Below are positions 25,003-34,951 of a stretch of 64,000 bases of DNA, piece by piece (positions within the stretch are counted from its first letter, which is position 1; every line of letters starts with the position of its first letter). Source of the stretch: Kovacikia minuta CCNUW1 (lineage in GTDB: Bacteria > Cyanobacteriota > Cyanobacteriia > Leptolyngbyales > Leptolyngbyaceae); contig NZ_CP083582.1 in assembly GCF_020091585.1 (NCBI RefSeq), positions 2,294,001 through 2,358,000 of the forward strand, written 5' to 3'. The notes below the pieces were generated by a model, which saw only the letters and a list, made by a program, of their open reading frames with translations, searched no databases and was not told the origin of the DNA. The position numbers were made by a program, and so were the translations under genes.

Positions 25003-28000
25003 CTAAAACCGCTTACGATACTCCAGGGCAGAGAAGGTCAATTGAAATCGAGTGCCGTTTGTGCGCTCAAGTTCTAGATTGCCCCGAAGTTGCAGGGCTA
25101 GATCATAGGCAATCTTTAAACCCAGGGATTTGAGTTGCTTCAGGTCTAAATTGTCTGGAATGCCGACTCCATTATCTTGAACCGTCAGGGCATAGCGGGC
25201 AGGGGAATGCCGCTCCAGATTTTGAGTTGGTGAACCCACCTCGGATATCAAAGGTAATTGGGGAGATGATTCCGTCTCAGGTGAGATTATCTCTTCCAGT
25301 GTGATACATATCTCGCCTTTCTGTTGGTTGGGAAATCCATGCTTAACTGCATTGGTAACCAGTTCATTTAGCAGTAAGCCGCAGGGGATTGCGGTTTCTA
25401 GATTCAGCAGTGTGGGTTGCAGCCGACAGACCAGGTTGATCTGGCTTGAAGCAGTACTATTCGCTGCCAGGATATTGGCTGCCAACCGTTTGATATAGTC
25501 ATGAAAGTTAAGTTTTCCTAAATCACTCGATTCATAAAGTGTTTCGTGGATCAATGCCATTGCCTGTAAACGGCTGCGGGTATCTGCGAGGGCATCAAAA
25601 ACCGTTGCGTGTTTAGCAGCTTTGGCTTGCAACCAGAGCATCGAGGAGATGACTTGCAGATTATTTTTCACCCGATGGTGAACTTCTTTGAGCAAGACTT
25701 CTCTTTGCCCAAGTTGATTCTTAAGTTCCTGATAGAGGTTCGCCTGTTGAATGGCAATACCAACCTGGGTTGCCAGTTGTTGCAGGAGATCAACCTCAAT
25801 GGTTTGCCACTGGCGGTGATGGGTGCAGGCGTGGACAATTAACAATCCCCAAATGATAGTGGTGCCATCTTCCAGCTTTTGCAAAATGGGGGCAACAATC
25901 TTGGATTTGACACTGACTTGCTGCATAAATTCAACAAGACAGTCTGCCCAAAGATCTAAGGCTGTATCTGAAATGGCACGAGCTTGACCTTTGCGGTAGA
26001 ATTCATAACAGTCTGAGGGAAAGTGCTCATCAAGGAAACGCATTCCTTCTGTAGTGGGATATTCCGGACCAACGGACTCTTTGATGACGACTCCTGAGCC
26101 ATCAGGAAAGAGCTGAAAAATGAGCGCCCGATCGGTGTTTAGCAGTTGGCGTACCTCGGATACGGTTGTTGCGAGAATGTTTTCTAGTTTGAGGGATTTA
26201 CGAATTTGTTGGGAAATAATTCGCAACACCTGTTCCCGTTGCACTTGTTGGGCAAGGGCTTGCTCGGCGCGACGACGTTCTACCAGTTCGGTTTCAAGTT
26301 GGGTATAGAGGCTGGCTTTTTGGCTGGCAATGCCGATTTGTAAACCCAATTGTTTTAGTAGGTCAACCTCAAACGCCTGCCACTGACGAGGTGCATGGCA
26401 TTGATGGACAACCAGCAATCCCCAGATCCGGTCAGCCTGTAAAATGGCAACCACCAGGCTTGCCCGAACCTGCATTTGGGTCAGAAATTCGAGATAACAG
26501 GGAGCAAGATCTTCGGTTTGGGTGTCATGCTGAACCGTGATGTAACCCTGGTGGTGGCGTGCAGCCCAGTCTTGCCCAAAACAGGGGTCGTGGATCGTTT
26601 GTCCCAAAAGGGAAAGTTCAGGCTGAGAAATTGCTTCCAGTTCAATTACCACGTCACAGGCAGCGTTATGGGTTGCATTGAAGCGACAGACCAGAACTCG
26701 ATCGCACTGCAAAAATTCCCGGAGCTGCTCCAGACAGGTTTTTAGAACCTCATCTAAACAAACGGATTGGTTAATCGTTTGGGCAATACTTGCCAATAAT
26801 TGGTCAGATTCTGCCTGCCGTTGTAACTGAAATTCTGCCCGCTTAAGATCGGTGATGTCACTGGCAGTACATATCACCTGCTTAACGCTCCCCTGTTCAT
26901 TTAATAGGGGTTGCGCTGAAATCAGTAACCAAACTCGGCTCTGGGTCACAGGGCGATATAAGCCCATAACCACATCTAAAACCGGTTGGCGGGTCGAAAC
27001 TGCAACCAGGGCTGGGTATTCGTCGATTGGGAAGGGAGAACCATCTTCACGAATTACATCTAAGTTAGGGTCAAGCAATGAACTGTGCGCCAGTTCCTCT
27101 GGGGTCACTTCCCCCAATTCCAGCATTTTCGAGTTAAACAGAATAGGGGTAGCGTCGGGGTTATACAAAACGACTCCGACTTGCAGTTCTTCAATCAAGG
27201 TGCGAAACAGGGTTTCACTGGTTTGGAGCGCAACTTCCGCCTGTTTGCGATCGGTAATATCAAGCACCACCCCATCTGAAACGACATCGCCATTTGCCAA
27301 ATACTGCCGACTGGCTGCATTGTGAATCCACTTAATAGATCCCGATGGGGTAAGGATTCGGTACTCAAAGTGAAACGGTTCCCGGTTAGTCAAGGTGCGG
27401 ATTACTTCTGCCCGTAATGGTTCCACATCATCTGGATGGACCATTGTCCAAAAAATGTCTGCATTTTCAAGCAGTTGGGCTGGCTCAAGTTCAAAGATAC
27501 GCTGGAAACCAGAACTAATGTAGTGGAATTGACGGGAGCCGTCTGCCTGGATGACCGATTGATAGAAAATTCCAGGAATATTTGCAGCTAAATGTTGAAA
27601 CCGGGCTTCACTTTGGCGTAATGCGGCTTCAGCGGCTTTGCGATCGCTAATATCCGTTATTCGCACCAGGTGCATTTGCCGTTCTGCGATTTGAATTTGT
27701 TTAGAGACGAGGCTACCCCAAAAATCATGCCCCTTGAGGGTTCGATATTCAATTTCCTGGCTCCAGATCCCCTGAATCTTAAACTCCTGACGCACCCTGG
27801 TCATTTCTTTCGTTGTCCAGGGTTCTTTGTGCAGGCTATGTCCTCGAATGCCAATTAACCAGGCTTTATTGTCTGCTTCAAACAGTTCAACAGCCCGCTG
27901 GTTACAGTCCAAAATTAGGAAGCTGTCCGTATCAACCAGAAAAATAGCATCGGCGGATTCCTGAAAGATGGCTTCAAATAAATCTCGACTTTTTTGTAAC

Positions 28001-29964
28001 TCTGCGGTGCGTTCCCTGACGTGTTGTTCTAGCGTCTGATTTAACTGGTGGACTTGTTGATAGAGGAATGCCTGCTGGATCGCGACCTCCAGTTGATCGG
28101 CAAATCGGCGTGCCAGATGAATTTCACTTTCTGTAAACGATGCAGGTGATGATTTTGATCCGCCCAAACTCCCCCAGATTGCCCCATCCACCTCTAGAGG
28201 AATTGCTAACAATCTAACAGGAATGCTTGACATCCTTTTAGTCAATTCCAAGTTAATCGGATCATCCAAGACCTGGGTCTCTTCTATGATTACGACACTT
28301 TCTCCTTGTCTCAACCGCTGAGTAATGGGATTATTTTGATCTGGGATCTCGGTTCCCAGAATTGGAAATGATTCTGGAACCCGGAGATGTTCTGCGATGC
28401 AAAGCCAGCATTGGCGCTCTGGAAGGTATTGAGATATTCCAGCAGCATTCGTTTGCAACAGTTCGGCGAATTCTCGGACTGCTGTAGAGAAAATGGTATC
28501 CAGGTCTAGTGAGTTGCGAATAGTCTGGATAATGCGGCTAAATGCTTGCTCCTGGAGCGTCCGATGTTGCAGGGAAATTTCTGCCTGCTTACGCGCGGTG
28601 ATGTCGTTGAAACTGCAAATCACGAAGCGAATGGTGCCATCGGAATCAAGTTGGGGAACCGCGCTGACCAACAACCAGATGAAATCGCCCCGCGCTGGAC
28701 GGGGGACACCCATCACTACATTCCGCACGGGTTGCTGGGTGGCGATCGCCTGGGGAATTGGCAAGGTTCGTGGTTCAAAGCTAGAGCCATCTTCATGAAC
28801 CGCATTCCAGTTGGGGTCAAGGGCTGTTCGATGCAGCAATTCTGCTTCTGTCAATCCCACCAGTTCCAGTGCCATTTGGTTGCAGGTCAAAATTTCGGTT
28901 CGTGACCCGGCTAGGATGATGCCCACATCCACATTTTGAATCAGCAACCGGAATCGTTCTTCACTGTCTTTTAGAACCTGCTCGGTTCGTTTACGCTCCG
29001 TAATATCCTGGCTAGAGCCGACCAAAAATTTCTGCCCGTGTTGGTTTTGGAAACAGGCCTTTTTCGTTAATAGCCAGTATGTCTCACCGTCCAGGCTGGT
29101 CAGGGGTTCTTCCGTGATATCTTCCAAACCGGTTTGAAAGACCTGCTCATCCTTCCGCCGGAAATGATCGGCTTGTTTTTTGGGGAAAAAATCATAATCC
29201 GTCCGACCCAAAAATGCCTCTTGAGGGATGCCTGTCAGGTCACACACGGATTGATTGACCAGAACAAATCGATGCTGCTCATCCTTAACAAAGATGGTGT
29301 TTGAGATAACGTTAATTACCTGGTTCAAAAAGGCTCTGGACTCTTCCAGCTTTGCTTCTGCCTGTTTCAGGTCAGTCAGGTCACGGGTGGTAACAACCAC
29401 ACCGGATACGGTGCCATCCAGTTCAATGTAAGGAGCGTAGGTGACACTAACAAAGTGTCGCTGACCGTCTGCAAAGTTGAACCATTCTTCATAGCGAATG
29501 GTTTCTCCAGTGAGGCAGAGATCGAGTTGAGATTGGATCACCTCTTTAAAGGGAATTTCCCCCATCACTTCACTAACCGTGTGCCCAACGATTTCCTCCC
29601 GTTGTTTTTGAGTCCGATCGAGGTAGGTCTGGTTCACTAACTGGTAGGTGTAGGTGCGATCGACCACAGCAACCCCATCGGGTGTCGTAGAAATAATCCG
29701 TTCATACTGGCGTAAAGATGCTTCAGTTTGCCTGGAATCGGGTTCATTGTCAGAAATGGGATGGTTCTGTTTTACAAAATCTCGTTGAGTGTGCTGCCAG
29801 ATCCCATGCAAAAGACTGCCCATTCCCATACCCAGCAAGCAAAGCCCCAGTCGAATCCCATTTTCTGAGTTGCTGGCAGCAGGGAATGAAGCGATCGAAA
29901 CTACAGAACAAATACTGCTTCCGACGATAGCCGGAATAGCTGCCAGAAAGCTTAGATGTACCAT
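25003..29964 (-). CDS. giant membrane-associated PAS/GAF histidine kinase (HisKA_2 type)
   Basis: 1,653 residues from ATG at 29,964 (AGGAG nine bases upstream). The order is a membrane segment at the N-terminus (about 1-60), three PAS domains, a GAF, three more PAS, two GAFs, then HisKA_2 with EVHHRVKNNLQVISSML (phospho-His) and an HATPase ending ALEYRKRF. The last two GAFs have the phytochrome-like GLL(V/I)VH-C signature and a Cys at about residues 1,156 (APCYLEF) and 1,342 (ADCLVEF), the place of the bilin-binding Cys in cyanobacteriochromes. It lies directly downstream of the AraC-type regulator (29,988-30,743), so the two are probably a pair. Signals are unknown. Confidence 0.88.
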   Translation of the reverse strand: MVHLSFLAAIPAIVGSSICSVVSIASFPAASNSENGIRLGLCLLGMGMGSLLHGIWQHTQRDFVKQNHPISDNEPDSRQTEASLRQYERIISTTPDGVAVVDRTYTYQLVNQTYLDRTQKQREEIVGHTVSEVMGEIPFKEVIQSQLDLCLTGETIRYEEWFNFADGQRHFVSVTYAPYIELDGTVSGVVVTTRDLTDLKQAEAKLEESRAFLNQVINVISNTIFVKDEQHRFVLVNQSVCDLTGIPQEAFLGRTDYDFFPKKQADHFRRKDEQVFQTGLEDITEEPLTSLDGETYWLLTKKACFQNQHGQKFLVGSSQDITERKRTEQVLKDSEERFRLLIQNVDVGIILAGSRTEILTCNQMALELVGLTEAELLHRTALDPNWNAVHEDGSSFEPRTLPIPQAIATQQPVRNVVMGVPRPARGDFIWLLVSAVPQLDSDGTIRFVICSFNDITARKQAEISLQHRTLQEQAFSRIIQTIRNSLDLDTIFSTAVREFAELLQTNAAGISQYLPERQCWLCIAEHLRVPESFPILGTEIPDQNNPITQRLRQGESVVIIEETQVLDDPINLELTKRMSSIPVRLLAIPLEVDGAIWGSLGGSKSSPASFTESEIHLARRFADQLEVAIQQAFLYQQVHQLNQTLEQHVRERTAELQKSRDLFEAIFQESADAIFLVDTDSFLILDCNQRAVELFEADNKAWLIGIRGHSLHKEPWTTKEMTRVRQEFKIQGIWSQEIEYRTLKGHDFWGSLVSKQIQIAERQMHLVRITDISDRKAAEAALRQSEARFQHLAANIPGIFYQSVIQADGSRQFHYISSGFQRIFELEPAQLLENADIFWTMVHPDDVEPLRAEVIRTLTNREPFHFEYRILTPSGSIKWIHNAASRQYLANGDVVSDGVVLDITDRKQAEVALQTSETLFRTLIEELQVGVVLYNPDATPILFNSKMLELGEVTPEELAHSSLLDPNLDVIREDGSPFPIDEYPALVAVSTRQPVLDVVMGLYRPVTQSRVWLLISAQPLLNEQGSVKQVICTASDITDLKRAEFQLQRQAESDQLLASIAQTINQSVCLDEVLKTCLEQLREFLQCDRVLVCRFNATHNAACDVVIELEAISQPELSLLGQTIHDPCFGQDWAARHHQGYITVQHDTQTEDLAPCYLEFLTQMQVRASLVVAILQADRIWGLLVVHQCHAPRQWQAFEVDLLKQLGLQIGIASQKASLYTQLETELVERRRAEQALAQQVQREQVLRIISQQIRKSLKLENILATTVSEVRQLLNTDRALIFQLFPDGSGVVIKESVGPEYPTTEGMRFLDEHFPSDCYEFYRKGQARAISDTALDLWADCLVEFMQQVSVKSKIVAPILQKLEDGTTIIWGLLIVHACTHHRQWQTIEVDLLQQLATQVGIAIQQANLYQELKNQLGQREVLLKEVHHRVKNNLQVISSMLWLQAKAAKHATVFDALADTRSRLQAMALIHETLYESSDLGKLNFHDYIKRLAANILAANSTASSQINLVCRLQPTLLNLETAIPCGLLLNELVTNAVKHGFPNQQKGEICITLEEIISPETESSPQLPLISEVGSPTQNLERHSPARYALTVQDNGVGIPDNLDLKQLKSLGLKIAYDLALQLRGNLELERTNGTRFQLTFSALEYRKRF

Positions 29965-29987
29965 TACAGTGATCTCCTGACGCTGCT

Positions 29988-30743
29988 TCAAAAGTGTCGA
30001 AATTTTTTGGGCGAAATCCCCACAATCCGCTTGAAGTGAAGGGCAAGATGGCTGGAATTGGCAAACCCACACTCCGTTGCGATCGCTGCAATTTCCAACT
30101 CCGTTTCTCGCAATAATTGTTTTGCTCGCTCAATACGGCGATGAATGATGTATTGATGGACCGATTTTCCGATCGATTGCTTAAATAATCGAGCAAAATG
30201 ATAGGTTGTAAATCCCACTGAGCTGCCAAGGGTCTCCAGGCTCAGATCCTGATTAAGATTGGCATCAATATGGCTCAAAACTTTGCGTAACTTACTCAGC
30301 GGCAAGCCACCCAGGGGTGGTTCACTCTTAAGCGTGTCTGAAAAAAATCGGGATCGCTCCTCTTTATCCGTCTGGTGTCGAAATAAAGCTAATTCAACTG
30401 CAACCCGCAATTCTGGTTCGCTAAAGGGTTTCAGAATATATCCAAAAGGGTGAGTCACCTTTGCCCGCTCCACTGTGGCGCGATCGGCATAGGCAGTAAT
30501 GTAAATAACGGGAATCTGATACAGATCACGAATTTCCCCAGCGATCGCAATTCCATCTTGCTCTCCGGGCAATTTGATATCCATCAGCACGAGATCTGGA
30601 ACGGTCTCTGCAACCTGGAGTAGCGCACTACCGGAGTCGATCGCAATTCCCACTACGGCATGGGCCATATCATGCAAATGGCTTTCAATTTCCCTAGCCA
30701 CCAGGATTTCATCTTCGACTATCAAAATCCTGGCATGTGCCAT
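29988..30743 (-). CDS. response regulator with AraC-type DNA-binding domain
   Basis: 251 residues from ATG at 30,743 (MAHARILIVEDE). REC domain with LVLMDIKLPGEQDG (phospho-Asp) and FGYILKPFSE (Lys), then an AraC C-terminus with two helix-turn-helix motifs (LSLETLGSSVGFTTYHFARL; IAAIATECGFANSSHLALH). It should bind DNA as a dimer after phosphorylation. Its stop lies 23 bases before the start of the giant histidine kinase, so the two form an operon. Target genes are not evident; the type II NADH dehydrogenase gene starts 257 bases away on the other strand. Confidence 0.92.
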   Translation of the reverse strand: MAHARILIVEDEILVAREIESHLHDMAHAVVGIAIDSGSALLQVAETVPDLVLMDIKLPGEQDGIAIAGEIRDLYQIPVIYITAYADRATVERAKVTHPFGYILKPFSEPELRVAVELALFRHQTDKEERSRFFSDTLKSEPPLGGLPLSKLRKVLSHIDANLNQDLSLETLGSSVGFTTYHFARLFKQSIGKSVHQYIIHRRIERAKQLLRETELEIAAIATECGFANSSHLALHFKRIVGISPKKFRHF

Positions 30744-30999
30744 TCCGTATACTCCTACTGGCTGCTTTTTAGCAGAATGCTTTGTTAATGACCCTTGCAC
30801 TTAATCACTATTTTCTCTAAACACTGGAATAAGTCAAATCGGCCCCCATCCTGTTGTGACATCTACCGCAATTTTGAAACCAATCAATTTTCGTTTTGTA
30901 AAGATAGTTAAACTAGGAAGAAACAAATAGGAACCGACTCCGGCTTCGATCGGCTGCATCGATTAGAAATCAGCAATTTCCTGCCTAATCCTCAGAAAC

Positions 31000-32322
31000 A
31001 TGATTCAGAAGCATCCCCGAATTGTTATTGTCGGAGCTGGATTTGGTGGTTTGCAGGCGGCACAGTCCTTAGCCAAATCTGGTGCAGAGGTATTGTTGAT
31101 TGACCGCAACAACTACCATACCTTCGTCCCTTTGCTATACCAGGTTGCTGCTGCCCAGATTGAACCAGCCCAAATTGCCTATCCAATTCGCACAATTTTG
31201 CGGCAATTTCCCAAACCGAGATCGTCTGCATCAAAACCCCTTGGACGCTTTTTGATGGCAGAAGTTAAACAGGTGAACTTCGATGCAAAGGTGGTTGAAA
31301 CAGAGGAATTAACGATTCCCTATGATTTTCTGGTTCTAGCAACGGGAAGCCAGTCCCAGTTCTTTGACGTTCCTGGAGCACAGCAATATGCCTTGCCACT
31401 GAGAACGATCGAGGAAGCGGTCACCCTTAGAAATCATATCTTGCATTGTTTTGAACAGGCATCCCTGGAACTCGACCCGATTCGGCAACAACAATGGATG
31501 ACCTTTGTGATTGTGGGCGGGGGCGCAACGGGAGTTGAGCTGGCAGGGGCATTGATGGAACTGATTCGAAGTCCCCTCCCGCGAGATTATCCCTCCCTCA
31601 ACCTCAATTGGGTACGAATTGTTCTGGTGCAATCGGGCGATCGTCTGCTGCCCGATTTGCCACCAAAATTAGGCAGGTACACCCAACAACGTCTGGCGCA
31701 GATTGGCGTCGAGGTGCATCTTCAAACCCGCGTCGAGCGGGTTACCCATGCAGCCATTTATCTACAAACGGGGGATATAATCCACGCTGCCACCACCATC
31801 TGGGCAACCGGACTCGAAGCTGTTTACCCCAATTTTTCGGAATCAATTGCGACCCAACAGAAAGGGAAATTGCTGGTTCGTCCAACCCTGCAATTGCAGG
31901 AAAATCCTGAGGTTTATGCGATCGGTGACCTTGCCTACGTTGAAAGTAATGGCAAAGCATTAACCGGAGTCGCCCCCGAAGCTTTACAGCAAGGGGTTAC
32001 AGTGGCTCGCAACATTCGACGGCAGTTGCAGGGTAAAGAACCACAGCCCTTTCGTTATTTCAACAAAGGGAGGCTTGCAATTATTGGCTGCTATTCAGGT
32101 GTCGGAGACATTGGCGGCATTAAGTTGACAGGTTTCCTACCCTGGTTTTTGTGGCTTAGCGTTCACCTGGTCTACCTACCAGGGTTTCGCAGTCGGTTGC
32201 TGGTGTTGTTGAGTTGGTTACACAACTACTTGTTGCACGATCGTTCCATTCGTCTGATCTTTCCACTTCAGCAGAAAGTTTTTGCTGGAACAACGTCTGG
32301 GGAGTCAGGAGTCAGGAGTTAG
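31000..32322 (+). CDS. ndh: type II NADH dehydrogenase (NDH-2)
   Basis: 440 residues. FAD-binding GxGxxG at residues 12-17 (VGAGFGGLQAAQ), the second nucleotide-binding GGGATGVELAGALM at about 173, and AIGDLAYVE near 307 are typical of NDH-2, which passes electrons from NADH to quinones without pumping protons. A hydrophobic C-terminus (GFLPWFLWLSVHLVYLPG) suits monotopic membrane attachment. The last codons and the stop are made by a heptamer repeat that starts at 32,301. DoxX-like gene downstream on the same strand suggests a small respiratory operon. The gene name is assigned by family. Confidence 0.88.
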   Translation: MIQKHPRIVIVGAGFGGLQAAQSLAKSGAEVLLIDRNNYHTFVPLLYQVAAAQIEPAQIAYPIRTILRQFPKPRSSASKPLGRFLMAEVKQVNFDAKVVETEELTIPYDFLVLATGSQSQFFDVPGAQQYALPLRTIEEAVTLRNHILHCFEQASLELDPIRQQQWMTFVIVGGGATGVELAGALMELIRSPLPRDYPSLNLNWVRIVLVQSGDRLLPDLPPKLGRYTQQRLAQIGVEVHLQTRVERVTHAAIYLQTGDIIHAATTIWATGLEAVYPNFSESIATQQKGKLLVRPTLQLQENPEVYAIGDLAYVESNGKALTGVAPEALQQGVTVARNIRRQLQGKEPQPFRYFNKGRLAIIGCYSGVGDIGGIKLTGFLPWFLWLSVHLVYLPGFRSRLLVLLSWLHNYLLHDRSIRLIFPLQQKVFAGTTSGESGVRS

Positions 32323-32363
32323 GAGTTAGGAGTTAGGAGTTAGGAGTTAGGAGTCAGGAGTCA
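32301..32363. repeat. nine tandem GGAGTYA heptamers (STRR)
   Basis: Nine head-to-tail heptamers: two GGAGTCA, five GGAGTTA, two GGAGTCA. This is the short tandemly repeated repetitive element type described in filamentous cyanobacteria. The first three copies form the 3' end of the NDH-2 frame and supply its stop codon. A C-rich tract with TCCCCATTCCC units follows to 32,455. Confidence 0.9.
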
Positions 32364-32482
32364 ACTTGAAGTCGCGGCTTTAAACCCCTGAAACACCAGT
32401 TCTCCCACTTCCATCCCTACTCCCCACTCCCCATTCCCTACTCCCCATTCCCTCATTCACCTGTTTTTTGGAGAACAAATTT

Positions 32483-32947
32483 ATGGCAAAAGCTCAAGCG
32501 CCGATTTGGTTACGGCATCGGGATTTGGTTACAGCGTACACCCTGTTACGCATTGTGTTGGGTGTAAACTTCTTCAATCATGGTTTTACCCGCCTGGGAA
32601 ATATTCCTGGGTTTGCGGATTCAATGGTGCAACTGTTTCAAAAAACCGCTGTTCCTGAACCCCTGGTACGTGGACCCGCACTATTAGTGCCGATTATTGA
32701 GTTTGTTGTCGGTTTTTTGGTGACGCTTGGTTTGCTAACCCGTCCTGCCCTTGTAACAGGCTTTGGCTTAATGATTATGCTGATGTACGGCGTGACGCTC
32801 CTACAAAATTGGGATACTGCCACCAGTCAGCTCATTTATTGTCTTGTTTTCTTCATCCTGATCGCTGCCAATCGCTTCAATACTTTCTCCATTGATGCTT
32901 TACTAGAACGTCGCCGCCACCGCCAGAAGGCTAAGGTCGATATTTAA
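32483..32947 (+). CDS. DoxX-family membrane protein
   Basis: 154 residues from ATG at 32,483, with GGAG 15 bases upstream. Four predicted membrane helices: TAYTLLRIVLGVNFFNHG, VPIIEFVVGFLVTLGLL, ALVTGFGLMIMLMYGVTLL and LIYCLVFFILIAANRF. It is the length and layout of the DoxX/DoxD-like family, several members of which work beside quinone-linked oxidoreductases. Placement after NDH-2 fits a role in redox control, inferred. Confidence 0.8.
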   Translation: MAKAQAPIWLRHRDLVTAYTLLRIVLGVNFFNHGFTRLGNIPGFADSMVQLFQKTAVPEPLVRGPALLVPIIEFVVGFLVTLGLLTRPALVTGFGLMIMLMYGVTLLQNWDTATSQLIYCLVFFILIAANRFNTFSIDALLERRRHRQKAKVDI

Positions 32948-33077
32948 TGCTCTCTGCAAAGACTGATGAACGGAACACCCCCCAAGACAGTTCGGTTCTG
33001 CCCACTTCGCAACGAAGGATTTCCTGAGTACATTGAATTTATAGAAACGTTACAGCAGTTGATCGAGGTTCCTGATT

Positions 33078-33416
33078 GTGAACAATACATCAGATCGAGT
33101 GCCAGAATTTTTTGAAGGCTTTGCCGGATCGGGCAACCAATTTTGGCATTATGTCCAATCGCTCAGTCCAGAAGCGATCGCTCAGCTCTCTAAGCCTGCT
33201 TCACCTGAAGTGTTTCAGGCAATGGAGCGGAATATTATTGGTCTTCTGGGTGCGTTGCCCTCCGAACACTTTAATGTGATGGTAACGACCACCCGTGAGG
33301 ATCTGGGTCGGCTTCTGGCATCGGCGATGATGAGCGGCTACTTCCTTCGCAATGCTGAACAGCGGATGGCTTTAGAGAAGTCCCTGGTTTCTGTCGATAG
33401 CTCTGCTACAGAATAA
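33078..33416 (+). CDS. DUF760 family protein
   Basis: 112 residues, start GTG. The pattern VQSLSPEAIAQLSKPASPEV, then MERNIIGLLGALPSEHFNV and a terminal ASAMMSGYFLRNAEQRMALE matches the DUF760 proteins conserved in cyanobacteria and plastids. Function is not established; plastid relatives are linked to photosynthetic acclimation and protein turnover, which is only background here. It stands alone with 130 bases upstream and the mutY region downstream. Confidence 0.85.
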   Translation: MNNTSDRVPEFFEGFAGSGNQFWHYVQSLSPEAIAQLSKPASPEVFQAMERNIIGLLGALPSEHFNVMVTTTREDLGRLLASAMMSGYFLRNAEQRMALEKSLVSVDSSATE

Positions 33417-33625
33417 GAACTGTAGTCTGGCAGAAGAGAGAACCTTTTTACACCCTACCCTCCCATTTCTGAGGTTGGGTCTGACTTATTTCATAACCGT
33501 TGTAAGTTCAGCAAACCGTAATTTTAGTAGAAGGTGCCAGACACCGAAATCTACTGTTTATTCCCCTTGATTTTTTGGATGGATTCTGAAAAGCTGATAG
33601 CCGTTGGCTGAGAGCTTCTACAGGT

Positions 33626-34784
33626 GTGTCCCTTTCTAAGCAACGATCGCGCTCCAAAACCCTAAGCTCGGCAGACAGTAAGTATTGTCTGCCGAGTTCT
33701 GCTATCGGTGAATTAAGACGATCGTTGCTACTCTGGGTACCACAAATTTGGCAGAGATTTACCCTGGCGGCAGAACTGTGACCCCTACGCCATCTGGGTG
33801 TCAGAAATTATGCTGCAACAGACCCAGGTTAAAACCGTTATTCCCTATTTCCAGCGGTGGATGGGGCTGTTCCCCACAATTCAGCAGTTGGCAGCAGCCG
33901 AACAGCAGCAAGTACTCAAAGCATGGCAGGGATTGGGCTATTATGCCCGTGTGCGCAACTTGCACCAGGCAGCACAGAAAATTGTGCTAAACCATAACGG
34001 GATATTTCCCAAACAATTGGAATCGGTTTTGTCCCTACCAGGAATTGGACGGACGACCGCAGGAGGAATTCTCAGTGCGGCGTTTGATCAACCTGTGCCA
34101 ATCTTAGATGGTAATGTCAAGCGAGTCCTGGCAAGGCTGGTGGCTTTGCAGGTACCCCCCAGGCGGGCGATTGCCCATCTATGGGAATTGTCCACAGCTC
34201 TCCTTGACCCACAGCAACCCTGCAACTTCAACCAGGCGTTGATGGATCTGGGGGCAACGGTCTGCACCCCCCGCCAGCCAGACTGCGATCGCTGCCCCTG
34301 GACCTTCCACTGTCAGGCTTACAATTTAGGCGTTCAATCTGAGTTACCCATGTCTGAAACCCGCGCTCCCATCCCCCACAAGATCATTGGTGTTGCCGTT
34401 ATCTGGAATGACCAGGGACAGATTTTGATCGATCGCCGCCCTCAAACAGGGCTTTTAGGTGGTTTGTGGGAGTTTCCGGGTGGCAAAGTAGAACCTGGAG
34501 AAACGATCGAAGCCTGTATTCAACGAGAAATTCAAGAAGAATTGGGGATTGGCATTGAGGTTGGCGATCGGCTGATCGTTGTAGACCACACCTATACTCA
34601 CTTCAAAGTCACGCTCAACGTCCACCACTGTCGCCACCTGAGCGGCGAACCCCAACCCATTGAGTGCGATGAAATTCGCTGGGTAACCCTGAACGAACTC
34701 GACCAATATCCCTTTCCCAAAGCAAACCTTCAAATCATCGAAGCACTTCGAGAATTCTGCCATCTGAAGTACCCCTTTACCTAA
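33626..34784 (+). pseudogene. mutY: A/G-specific adenine glycosylase MutY, N-terminus shifted by one base
   Basis: The long frame from 33,798 starts inside the catalytic domain (SEIMLQQTQVKTVIPY). Upstream in the same frame are the conserved FGRDLPWRQNCDPYAIWV residues, and further upstream the frame changes at TGGGTACC (about 33,737-33,739). With one G removed it reads LRRSLLLWYHKFGRDLPWR, as expected for MutY. The remainder is intact: LPGIGRTTAGGI (HhH), PILDGNVKRVL, the iron-sulfur cysteines CTPRQPDCDRCPWTFHC, and a C-terminal NUDIX-like domain (FPGGKVEPGETIEACIQREI). It removes A opposite 8-oxoG. The exact start is uncertain; GTG at 33,626 is the most upstream. A hairpin lies within this stretch. 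Confidence 0.85.
33667..33696. terminator. perfect hairpin in the mutY upstream region
   Basis: CTCGGCAGACA and TGTCTGCCGAG form an 11-bp stem with an 8-base loop and no T-tract. If the upstream GTG at 33,626 is the true mutY start this lies in coding sequence; otherwise it is a 5' leader structure. It may be a terminator for the DUF760 gene on that reading. Confidence 0.45.
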
Positions 34785-34951
34785 GTCCTCCTGGTAAAAT
34801 CGTAGACTCTACCCAAAGCATTCAATTCATTGCCAAAACTCCCGCGTAAGTCAATTCTGACGGTGAAGCTGTCGAATTGGCAGATCTTCCTATCGTAGGG
34901 CGGGTGGTTTGCTTTGTTACAAATGATGGTTACTTTCAAAGGGAAGCATCT

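Noticed and set aside
24754-25077. Two overlapping plus-strand frames (24,754 and 24,773) between the sensor kinase genes
   Set aside because: Both start in the promoter region of the hybrid kinase gene; one overlaps the end of the giant kinase gene, the other needs a TTG and has no homology I recognise. They look like chance frames in A/T-rich spacer.
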